Assembly (NCBI GenBank): GCA_000697665.1 | Contig: KL197710.1 | Span: forward strand, 1,897,036 to 1,961,035 | Source: Jaapia argillacea MUCL 33604 | Taxonomy: Eukaryota; Basidiomycota; Agaricomycetes; Jaapiales; Jaapiaceae | Length of the DNA: 64,000 nucleotides | Direction of reading: 5' to 3' | In this document: positions 47,085 through 57,007 of the stretch, one piece after another | How the letters are laid out: every line of letters begins with the position of its first letter | Numbering within the stretch: the first letter of the stretch is position 1 | Program-made: the position numbers and the translations under genes | Notes under the pieces: model-generated | What the model was told of the DNA's origin: nothing | Database searches by the model: none | What the model saw: the letters and a program-made list of their open reading frames with translations, nothing else

Positions 47085-47486
47085 TGTATCGCGCTCAACT
47101 GCAAAACTGCGGTTGGTGACCGTAGCGATTGGGCCTGGAAATATGTCCAGTGACGAGGGACACGACTTTGCTACGTGGCACGTGAGGTACAGCCACCGCT
47201 TCCCATTCACGCGCACCCACAACGCTTCGAGCCTTCGGCAACCCATGTGAAGATAGCAATTTGGCGTTGGCAATGAGAAGAGGAAAACCGAAAATATAGC
47301 AGTTGGATATGGATAGAACTCGCTTTGCACGCAGCAGTTCAAAACAAACGTAGTTGACGATGCTGGACACAGTAATAATAATATGACCACCAACATTTGT
47401 GCGAAGGACATAATCGGCATGCATTGCATATGGTATATCTATGGCTACATACTGATCTGAGAGGAAGGGGCGCCGAGGAGAATAGT
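47085..47486. other. Intergenic stretch between eL22 end and NUS1 start
   Basis: About 400 bases holding the NUS1 promoter and the eL22 3' region. An open frame runs in from NUS1 but only past its start codon. No gene supported. Confidence 0.4.
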
Positions 47487-48118
47487 CTACTCTTCCTCTT
47501 CCTCTTCACCCGTACCACTGCACATAGACGATTATTAGCCCACAAGCGCAAAGGGATGGGGTGACAAGAACATACGCGATGTTGTAGAATTTGAGTTGGT
47601 ACTGGTCCTTTGATGAAGCAACAACTCTGGAGCGCTTCGGGTCAGATAGAGATGTAATCGGCTGAGTTGAATGACTGACCGGATCCAGTCACGGAGGGTG
47701 TTCTTCTTCAAGAACTTTTTGGTGAGGTACTTGAGGTAACGCTTCGAGAACGGGACGTTCGAGGTCACGGTGATGCTCTTGTCGCCTATTCCAAGAATTG
47801 AGAGGGTGAGGAAAACACAAATGGAAAGATAAGTTGGGGGACACTTACCATCTCGGTGGATCTTGACGTTTTCGCCGAGGTTGCCAGCCTTGCCATCGAC
47901 CTTGACGCGATCGTGCAAGAACTTTTCGAAGGCCGCGCCATCAAAGACACCATCGCCAGCAGGTCGAGAGTAGTCAATGACGAACTTATGCTTGGCAGCA
48001 GCAGTCTTTCCGGAGGCGGTTTTGGGAGGCTGTTTCAAGAAGGGAAAAGCGAGAGCGATGCCCCGGTGTGAGCCTACTGAGAAGGGAACTCAGCAAAGCA
48101 GTACCAGGCACTAACCAT
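47487..48118 (-). CDS. RPL22: 60S ribosomal protein eL22
   Basis: Structural protein of the large ribosomal subunit. The first exon is just the ATG at 48118-48116, followed by an intron starting gttagt. The next exon gives [20 protein letters not shown] and [40 protein letters not shown] and [13 protein letters not shown] follow, then [18 protein letters not shown]. The end is an acidic run, TGEEEEEE. Length near 125 residues and the acidic tail match eukaryotic eL22. Four introns are placed. It shares an upstream region of about 240 bases with CBF5 on the other strand. Confidence 0.95.
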
Positions 48119-48362
48119 CTTGACGGCGGGAGTGTTGACCTTGAGGGATTGGAGGACTTGCTGGGTGTTGATGAGCGGATAATTTACGTTTCGCTAGTGA
48201 TCAACAACTGTGCAGTTTCAAATCAAAGTTCAGAGGGTCTCGTAGCGGACTTGATCTCCCACGGCTGTCGCGATAGGTCCCTCGGTCCATCAGTACCGTA
48301 GCGGCAGCAATAGCCGCGAGCGGTTCGCAAACTTTTTGCTCAAGTCCAAGCCGCCGCTGTTG
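48119..48362. promoter_or_regulatory. Bidirectional promoter of eL22 and CBF5
   Basis: About 240 bases between the two start codons. Both genes serve ribosome production, so shared control is plausible. I did not find a clear TATA box. Role inferred from position. Confidence 0.5.
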
Positions 48363-50242
48363 ATGATGGCACCCTCGACGACTTTGACACGGCAGCAGGT
48401 GGCTTCTGCTCAGCTCGATGGCGACTACTCGATAAAATCAGAAAATACCCAGCCAAAACTTGATACTTCGGAATGGCCTCTCCTCCTCAAAAACTACGAC
48501 AAACTTCTTGTCCGTTCAAGCCATTTTACGCCAATTCCATCTGGATGCAGCCCCCTCAAGCGAGATATCACGTCCTATATCAAGTGCATTCCGTTCCAAA
48601 TCTGTGGGGAGTTCAATATTTAACCGAGTAATTTTTCGCAGAGCTGGTGTGATCAATTTGGACAAACCTTCAAACCCTTCATCGCATGAGGTCGTCGCAT
48701 GGCTCAGGCGTATCCTACGAGTAGAAAAGACAGGTCACAGTGGAACTCTGGATCCCAAAGTCACTGGGTGTCTAATCGTTTGCATTGACCGAGCGACTAG
48801 GCTTGTAAAGTCTCAGCAAGGCGCAGGTTTGTCCATATCTTGTCTCTCCCATATGATTGGAAGTCTGAGGTTCCACAGGAAAGGAGTATGTTTGCGTTCT
48901 CCGCCTACACAGTGCCCTCCCGGAGCCAACTGCACTCCCTCGAGCCCTCCAAACCCTCTCTGGCGCCCTCTTCCAACGCCCTCCCCTTATCTCCGCCGTG
49001 AAACGTCAACTTCGTATCCGTACCATCTATGAGTCAAAATTACTTGAATTCGACGAGAAACGAAATCTTGCTGTGTTCTGGGTATCTTGTGAAGCTGGAA
49101 CATATATTCGAACGCTATGTGTACACTTGGGTCTAATCCTGGGTGTTGGTGGACATATGCAAGAACTGAGACGTGTACGAAGTGGAGCCATGAGCGAGAA
49201 TGATGATATTGTCACTATGCATGATGTTTTGGACGCACAGTGGACGTACGACAATACTAGGGATGGTACGTCTCCCTCGTACTTCTAGGAAGATAGAGGA
49301 TTGACATCCTTCTGAATAGAATCTTACTTGCGACGCGTCATCAGGCCGTTGGAATGCCTGATGGTGGGCTACAAGCGGATTGTCGTCAAAGACAGCGCTG
49401 TGAATGCCGTGTGCTATGGTGCCAAGCTAATGATCCCTGGTCTCCTCCGATACGAGGCTGACATTGGCATAAACGAAGAGGTTGTTCTGATGACAACAAA
49501 AGGTACGTAATCATAAGTACTCTGTCGATACCTCCCCTCACAGCCTTTCTTCAGGTGAGGCCATTGCTCTGGCGATTGCCCAGATGTCGACTGTGGAACT
49601 CGCCACCTGCGACCATGGTGTTGTCGCAAAGGTCAAACGGTGCATCATGGAACGTGATACCTATCCTCGACGATGGGGCCTTGGTCCTATGGCTCTGCAA
49701 AAGAAAAAGATGGTCAAGGACGGCAAGCTGAGTAAGTTCGGAGAGAAGATCGAGGGTGTCACCCCTGCGGAATGGAGTAAAGATTATGTGGATTATAACC
49801 GCGATGTGAGTCAGACTCGTTACTGTATCAATATCATGCTGATTTTTATTTTGAACAGCAACCAATGGCCGGTCCTTCAACCTCCCCCGCGAAGCCTGTT
49901 GCTCCAGTCACTTCTGCTTCTACTCTCGCACCATCAGTGACACCAGGGGAGCCCGCTGCTGAGTCGAGTCCTTCGAAGGAGAAGAAAGAGAAGAAGAAGG
50001 ACAAGGAGAAGAAGCGAAAACGAGAATCTGAGGTTGGAGATGTCTCGATGGCCAATGATGATGGCGCCAAGGAAGAGGAGGAAGATGAAGATGAGAGGAA
50101 GAGACGGAGAAAGGAGGAGAAGGCGGCGAAGAAGGCTGCGAAGGCTGCGGGAGGGGAGGATGAAGATGACGAGGCGAAGAGGGAGAAGAAGCGGTTGAAG
50201 AAGGAGAAAAAGGCGAGAGAGTCGATGGGTGGGGGCGACTGA
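48363..50242 (+). CDS. CBF5: H/ACA pseudouridine synthase Cbf5 (dyskerin)
   Basis: Catalytic subunit of H/ACA snoRNPs that turns uridine into pseudouridine in rRNA. The start is the ATG at 48363 or the next at 48366. [20 protein letters not shown] and [16 protein letters not shown] form the dyskerin-like N-terminus. [20 protein letters not shown] and [19 protein letters not shown] carry the catalytic Asp (GTLDP). [20 protein letters not shown] and [20 protein letters not shown] follow. The PUA domain includes [20 protein letters not shown] and [36 protein letters not shown] precedes a long Lys/Glu-rich tail typical of nucleolar Cbf5. Seven or so introns are joined in frame. Confidence 0.95.
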
Positions 50243-50444
50243 TCGCCTGTGTATTCCTTCCTACTGTTTCTGCTCTCTTTATGTTGGTAATGTAGCGTCT
50301 TTGGTTGTGGTTTCTTGCAACGGTTGGTCAGCTGCAGAGTGAGGATCGACCATTGACATTACTTGCACTGCTTTCCATCTTTCCAACCGACTTCCAACTC
50401 AAGATCACGCTTCTCAGCATCCTCCTGCCATTCGGGCCGCAACG

Positions 50445-51202
50445 ATGGGACCAGATGATGTCTGGTTCAAGTACCTAGAAGATCAATACGGGTATGTCTC
50501 TGATCCCCAGTCCCTCCCGGAGAGATCAACCACAACTTTTGCATAGCCAACCATGGAGACGTTATCATACGATAGGCACTTTCGAACCGTCGGCCTGCTC
50601 TGCTCGCCCTCCTAACCCTTGCTCGACAGACCATATCAACAGTATGCTGAGTCTCTGCGGGCGATATGCTGCGAACCTCGACGATCCGAAAGCGGTCGAG
50701 CTGGCCATCTGGTTTCATGAGTGAGCCAACTGCATTCTCAAATCGCCGTGCCATAATCCCTCGCCTTTGTAGTGTCATATACGACCCAAAGGCCACCCAC
50801 GGCGACAACGAGCTCAAATCAATTGAAGAATTCAACAAGTACGCCGTCGAAAGGCAGCTATCCGTGCCTCAGAAGACAGCTGTGGCGGAGCTCATCCACA
50901 GCACCATTAAACACGAAATTCCCGGAGAACTGACAGCCGTGTCGAAGAATGACCTCTCATATTTCCTTGATTTCGATTTGGAGGTCCTATCGAGAGATAA
51001 AGAGGCCTACGAGATCTACGCAGCCCAAATCCGCCAGGAATATTGGCACTATAGTGACGAGGCGTACGGCAAAGGTAGAACAGCCGTTCTTGAAACTTTC
51101 CTGAGGAGGGACAAGGCATACTTTACCGAAGCCTTTCGCACTGCCGGCCACGAGACAGTGGCGCGGTGGAATCTGGCTGAGGAGATCAGACGGCTCAGTT
51201 AG
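50445..51202 (+). CDS. HD-domain metal-dependent phosphohydrolase-like protein
   Basis: Four exons give about 210 residues. MGPDDVWFKYLEDQYG is joined to QPWRRYHTIDHINSMLSLC. AANLDDPKAVELAIWFHD is joined to VIYDPKATHGDNELKSIEEF. RYHTIDHI and WFHDVIYDP hold the His and Asp residues of the HD superfamily. The rest is helical, with a FLDFDLEVLSRDKEAYEIYA block that is also seen in predicted HD proteins of bacteria and fungi. The second intron, 50576-50629, begins with GC rather than GT. Function is unknown beyond likely metal binding and phosphate-ester hydrolysis. Confidence 0.85.
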
Positions 51203-51484
51203 AATGCGATGTTGCGTGCGCGGAGGGCCATTGTCGGCCAGGTGACATTCGGCAGTTGCATCGGGGACAACACCAATCGTTGTGAAGGCGGAACACGAAA
51301 GGGTATAACCAAGCCCGCAAACGGAGAATACAAGGTGAGGTCACATGTGGACCATGTATCAAAGACCAAAGAAAAGTCGTCAAGTGTTGTCTTCAAGACA
51401 AAGCAAAAAAAGTACGAGGCTCGTAAGAGTGTCATCAACGAAAAGATATCAAGAAAGCAACACATCCAATCTCCCATCAACCTC

Positions 51485-52871
51485 CTACAGCATCGCTGCA
51501 GCTACTCCCAAAGCACCAAGGACAACGGTCAAGGCACCTGCGCCAACCCGAGCTGCGCCGCTCTTGGAAGTGGAGGTAGGGGCAGCCGCAGAAGAGGGAG
51601 CATTCGCTGCTGCTGCTGTGCCGTTGAGCTGCTCAGCGAGAGAGAGGAATGCGCTGAAATTGCGAGGCGACGATTCGACGGCGTTGATGGCGAAAACCAT
51701 GCCAGCACCGCAATGGGAGGAAGGGGTCTTCTGACGGCAGTAAGCCCAAACGGGAGCGGTATCGGTGACAGTGAAGTTCCAGGTGGGGAACTCGGTGGTG
51801 TTATCGCTAACGGGGAAGAAGCCAGAGTCAAAGCCATCGGCAACATTGGTAGTCGCGTTGGTCAATGGACGGCAAGGGTCGGCGAATGAAGACTGCGTAA
51901 CGGTATGGTTCTTCTGATGGCTGTAGGAAAATCTCGATTAGTGGATACCCTTCGTTGGCATGTGTTTGGTCAACGTACAACTCGAACACAACGACATCTC
52001 TAGGTTGAGCGCTGATATTAGAAGGGCTGAACAAGAGTGTACCCGGTCCACCAACGATGATTTTATGGACGGTGCCCTCCAGACTAGCAGGGGTGGGAGC
52101 TGGCGAACCAGGATAGCTCGTATAGACGGTGGTCCAAGTGGACGATTGAACGGTGACGGTTTGCGTCGCGACAACTCCTGATGGCGCCGGTGGGATTGTC
52201 ACACCACCATAGGCAGCGGTGGCAACTGGAGTAGCTGATGCCGCAAGACCGGCGCCAATCGCAAGAGCAGCGTTCTTGAAAGCGGTGAAAGAGTTGGCAG
52301 AACCGTCTGCTCCGCAATTTACGGCGAAAACCATGCCTTTTCCGCAATGAGACGCAGCGGTGTTCGCAGCTTGACGGCAATAGACCCAGATGGGATTAGT
52401 CTAATCAAAGGAAACTGAGGTTCGCTACATGAGGCGGGGTTCGTTGAGACTCACGTCATTGACAGTGATCGTGTACGTCGGGAAATTGTCAGTCTGATTA
52501 GCAGGGACGGGCATGCTATTAGTGACATAAGAGTGTACGTTAGATAAATCAACTTCGTGAAGGATATTCCGACGTACAAGCCAGTGTCAAAACCACCATC
52601 TTTCAACCCGCAGGGATTGGCAAACGAGGACTGTGTTGCTGTGTGATTCTTTTGTTGGAAGTGGAAGACAACCTGATCGCCAACACTGGCGAACTACAAT
52701 CGGGGTGAGACTAAATTCACCATAATAGCTACCGAGTGGCAGACTCACGATAGCCTCGGGGGTGTAAGTCAGATTTCCAGCAGACCCGCCAACAGTAACA
52801 TCATGAACTGTGGCAGAGGCGAACGGGAAGAGAGCCAGTCCCAACGTGACGATAGCAGCAGAGAAAAACAT
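51485..52871 (-). CDS. GPI-anchored extracellular protein with two cupredoxin domains
   Basis: MFFSAAIVTLGLALFPFASA is a clear signal peptide, starting at 52871. Domain 1: TVHDVTVGGSAGNLTYTPEA, VVFHFQQKNHTATQSSFANP and CRQAANTAASHCGKGMVFAV. Domain 2: VHKIIVGGPGTLLFSPSNI, SHQKNHTVTQSSFADPC and CRQKTPSSHCGAGMVFAINA. Each has the H...C...HCGxGM pattern of fungal serine-rich cupredoxins. A serine/alanine-rich linker separates the domains. The end, ARVGAGALTVVLGALGVAAA, is a GPI-anchor signal. About five introns are present. Copper binding is likely if His, Cys and Met are all placed as in the family. A role in the wall or on the surface is inferred. Confidence 0.9.
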
Positions 52872-53996
52872 TATCGCTTGCGATTTGGTGAATGAGTGAA
52901 TTTGCGGGTTGGTTATGTCTTTTCCTGAAGCAGAGAGAAATGGAAAGAGAGATGAGAGAAAAAAGACAGACAGAACCCGCTAGCGGGGGGACACAGAAAG
53001 ATGGTGGTTGAAAACAAGAGATGGGATTCAACATCGTGTTGGCTGGCCTTTTAAGATGATTCCGTGTAGATAATTCATTCCCCGCCAACGAAAGAGGTTC
53101 AGCATGGACGTGGAGAAGCCATATAACGCATAGCAACAGATGGTTCCTTGTTATCTGATTGGTCGCAAGAGGCATTTCCGCTCGGTTTGGGAGTCGTCGT
53201 CAAGATGTGTTGTTATTCGCAACAGCGGATGTCAAGCGGATGTAGTGAACACATGATAGCCATCTATCTCTTCCGGCGGACTACAAGGACTTGTCTTGTT
53301 GATGGCCAGTTTGAGCAATGCAAATACTTCGGAATCGTTTCAGCAGGATAAGATGAAAGCTCGGAGGTTATGTATGTAGCGAACTCAGAGCCTCGAGGCT
53401 TTGGGTTGCAATTGTGCTTGTTGCGGTCGATTTGGCCAATCAGGACGAATTCCATATCGGTGGCCAATCAAATGCAGAAGCTCGTCAGCGCCCAAAGTCG
53501 AGGAGGAGGTCGGACTCGTTGAAGACAACGACAACGATACAGGGAAAAAGCAGGGGGTAAATTCTTCTCTGGTCATCCAAGTTGTTTATATATCCCTTCC
53601 ACCCCCGACGCCGAAGTCACAGCAGCGCAAAAATATCTCGGCGGCATCTTGGGTCTCCTCTGAATCGACCTCAAAATATCCCACTTGTCGTCGTGGTAAC
53701 GGCAGTATTTATGATCTTGGTGAGGCTGGTACTTACGCCCCAGCGTTCGTGGATGGAGTGAAGAGACCGGCTACAAGCCAACACCTTCTCCACATTCAAA
53801 AGCTGGCAAGAAACCTACAAACTCACTATAACAACACAACAGGCTATTCACAACTCACTCCAACCGGAATCATATACCCGAAACGAAAAAGAATAAGCAA
53901 CGATAGCAAAAGCGACGACAGTCCACGAACGCCTCCATTCCCAATCAAATAACGTTAATAACCCCCCGACCAAGTCAACACCTCACCAAACCCACA
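52872..53996. other. Long intergenic stretch upstream of the cupredoxin gene
   Basis: About 1120 bases. A plus-strand frame of 183 codons (53401-53952) starts at TTG, has no domain and crosses a TATA-like tttatatatcc at about 53586. I do not call it a gene. The stretch holds the cupredoxin promoter and the 3' end of the SAP-domain gene. Confidence 0.4.
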
Positions 53997-56362
53997 TCAA
54001 AACTTGGTCGAGGGGTTCCAAAACCCCGTCGCAACCCCCTCCACTCCAAAATCCCCAAACCTCGTATCCCCTTCCAATTCCGTCCCGTACATAGTCCTCC
54101 TCATAGGTTGACCAGGCGTATCCGTCCCGTTTCCCGAAGAAGGCACACTGGTCATTCCCAACCCAAAACCCACATCGTTACTCGAAGAACTCCTCATCAA
54201 CCCTCCCACACCTTGTCCAGCAGCGGCCGTAGATGTGGAGGGAGCGGAGGGACGCATCAGAGCTGAGGGGTTGATAAACCCTGAACTTGACCCTACGCCT
54301 AGTGCGCTCCTAGGATCCATCGTCGCGGGAGGTTTGTTAGGGTTCGGTGAAGGTTGGTGATGATGTCTCCGAGTAGGGGGTGACGGACTCAACGGCGGTT
54401 CAGGATAAGGAAAACTAGGAACGTAAGGCGTCGAAGGGACCCCACTACTCGAGAACCCTCCTACTGGTCCTGAACCGAAATTAAAGCTGAAGGGGTGCGA
54501 GTGAGCATGTTGGTTTTGGTTTTCCGAAGCGTTCGCGGTGCTGGTCGTTGGAACTCCCGGGCCAGGTGTATCGCGTTGAATGGGCGAAGAAGACGAAGGT
54601 GAAGCATAAGAATGCGGGAGATGAGTTGTGGGAGGTGGCGGATCCGTAAAGTCGTCAGGGGGTTCGTATGCTGAGCCGGTGAATATCGTGAAGCTGGGCA
54701 CTCTCGGCCGATGGAATGTATCTTCAAAGCTTCCCCCAATATCCTCTTCATGTTCTTCCAACTCCTCTTCGTCTCGTCTTGCACGTTTCCTAGACCCAGA
54801 CCCGTCATCATCCTCGTCCTCTTGCAACAGCTTCACTCTCTTCTTCTCAGGCCTCAGGACCTTTCCCGCTAGCTCTGATTCAGAATAGTCTTCCTCCTGC
54901 CCTGGTTCGTAGACTCCCGTAATGTTACTTGTCGTCGAATCTCGATGTCGCTTGCCAAGAGTCGTTGGGGGAATATTGGGACGACTGGGTAACTGAGGGC
55001 CGGGCGTCCGGAAATTGGATGGACCAACCACCGATGCATCCGCAAAACTAAGCCACAACCCATCAGCCAGTCGTCAACTGAAGCGAACAAGAGTGAGCTC
55101 ACTTGAAAGCAGAAGGACCAGGCCTGTTTCCGAGTGCGATTGCCATATGTGACTCTGCGGCGTCGAGTCTCTGACGCATCCCCTTCAATTGGTTGTCTGA
55201 ATCAGCAGCCTGCCCACTAAGCCTCTCCACCTCAGCCTTCAAGTTCTCGACTCTCAGTCTCAACTCTTCGACATCAGCCACTTGAGCAGACAACCTCTCA
55301 ATCTCGAACCGTTGAGACTGTATTCGTTCTTCCAGAGGTTTGATCTAGGTGAGCAATGATCAGAATATTACGTGAGTATGATGAGGGGTATCATATACTC
55401 ACCCACTGCGCCACTACCTCACCGACTCGATCAATAGATATTGACGAGGCTTCCAATCCCAGCGGAGGTGGAGGCACATTGGACGAGGACCTCTTATCTG
55501 CATGTTCGTCTCGGTCGTGATTCGTACCAGAAGGGCCGGGTGTTAAGGGGTCTACAGCTGTGGGGGGAAGAGGTTCAGTTTTAGTGCAGAGCCGGGAGCA
55601 CGTTGCTACTAACGTAATGGGGGAACGTCTGGTGTCGATGGATGTTGTTCAGGTTCTGGATGGACAGGCGATGCAAACACGCTTATTGAGGATCCAAGGG
55701 TGAACGGTCGATGATTGCACTTACCTTCTTCAGGGATGTCAGCTTCTGTAGACTTAAAAGTCTTGCTACTCTTGGTCCTCTTGGAAGACTTTAAAACGAC
55801 AGGAATTTTCGTCACAGCTCGAGCACCACTCCCACCAGCTACTGCAGGTCTCCCAACACCAAGTCTCAACTGAGTGTCCTTGGCCTTGCGAGTTCGAGGT
55901 AGACGTGAAGTGGCGGTGGATGATTCAGGTTCGGGAGGTGCAGAATCGGTTTTGGCCGGAGGATCAGGGGGTTGGTGATTTGGGTGTGACGGATTTGATC
56001 CATCTTCGATTTCATCTTCGGAGTCGGAGTGAATGATGACGGAGCCAGTTGATCTATCTCGGGGTCTGCTGCCGGAGCGGCTTGCGACTCGGATGGAGGT
56101 TGAACGTTGAGGGGGTGCGGAGGTGCGTGGACTGGTTTGCGGTGAGAGTTGGCGTCGGTGGAAAGAAGGAAGTACGTACCCTGATGCATCTAGTATGAGA
56201 TCAATGAGTGCTTCTGATTTGAGGTTGGCCTTGACTCCGTAATCCTGGAACATGTAAACCAGCAAATCCCGCAGATAAATAGGAGGAAAATACCTTGCAA
56301 AGTCGCTGCAAGTCAATGCGTTTCATGGATTCGAGTGTTTCTCTGGTGGGCGGATGTGCCAT
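53997..56362 (-). CDS. SAP-domain, coiled-coil nuclear protein of unknown role
   Basis: The ATG at 56362 starts MAHPPTRETLESMKRIDLQR. With the next exon it reads LCKDYGVKANLKSEALIDLI, a SAP-type DNA/RNA-binding helix pair. A long disordered region rich in Ser, Pro, Arg and Lys follows (SIRVASRSGSRPRDRSTGS, VVLKSSKRTKSSKTFKST). Then comes a coiled coil, EERIQSQRFEIERLSAQVAD, VEELRLRVENLKAEVERLSG and QLKGMRQRLDAAESHMAIAL. The C-terminal region of about 330 residues is Pro/Ser-rich with acidic stretches and a KRHRD-type basic patch, ending FWNPSTKF. Four or more introns are seen. A chromatin or RNA-linked scaffold is inferred; I do not recognise a named orthologue. Confidence 0.72.
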
Positions 56363-57007
56363 TGCAGAGACTCGGGGTGATATTTGGGGGATGGTGGTGG
56401 TCGATGAACATGCAGGATAAACAAAAGCAAACAACGCGACCGCGAGAACAATAGTGTCACGTGAGGAAAGTGGCGCTGACTTGCTCTGACCCTCCTCGTA
56501 AAATACATCCCAGTCAAGTCACAGAGGTTAACCAGGGCCCGGTGCAGTGGATGGGTATCTCTATTCAACCTAGACCAGAGTTGCCGAGATTGCCTTTGTC
56601 CTGATTTATGGTGGCAGTTTGATGGTGAGATTGGCTTGAAATGATCGTCCCGACGGTTGGAGACGGCAACAACTTGAGCGGCCTCGCGGTGGGCGTAACC
56701 AAGGCGGAATCAGCGCCTGCACGCCAGGGCATGGACGAGGACGTGATGAACACGAAAAAGAAACATCCGAGGTGTACGAAGGGTGGTGTTGCGCCGGACA
56801 AAGAACTCGGGAAAGTCACAAGATACCGGGACACGTCCCACATCCTCGTCGTTGACGGAAAGTTGTACGTATGGGACGCCGGTCCGTACAATCCGGCCGA
56901 CGATGGGACTTGACCTTATCCACCCGTGACGGAACTATGGCCTGTCCAATTTATACCCCATCGCCCTCGGTGGGAACGCATACCCCGCACTCCATCTTTA
57001 TACAGCC
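56363..57007. promoter_or_regulatory. Divergent upstream region of SAP gene and CYB2
   Basis: 645 bases. A plus-strand ATG frame of 90 codons at 56641-56913 is possible but has no domain or supporting context. Otherwise it is promoter sequence for both genes. No repeat seen. Confidence 0.4.

Noticed and set aside
53401-53952. 183-codon plus-strand frame upstream of the cupredoxin gene
   Set aside because: It begins at TTG, shows no domain, has mixed composition and overlaps a TATA-like stretch.
56641-56913. 90-codon ATG frame between the SAP gene and CYB2
   Set aside because: No domain, no intron pattern, and it lies in the divergent promoter region; I could not support it.
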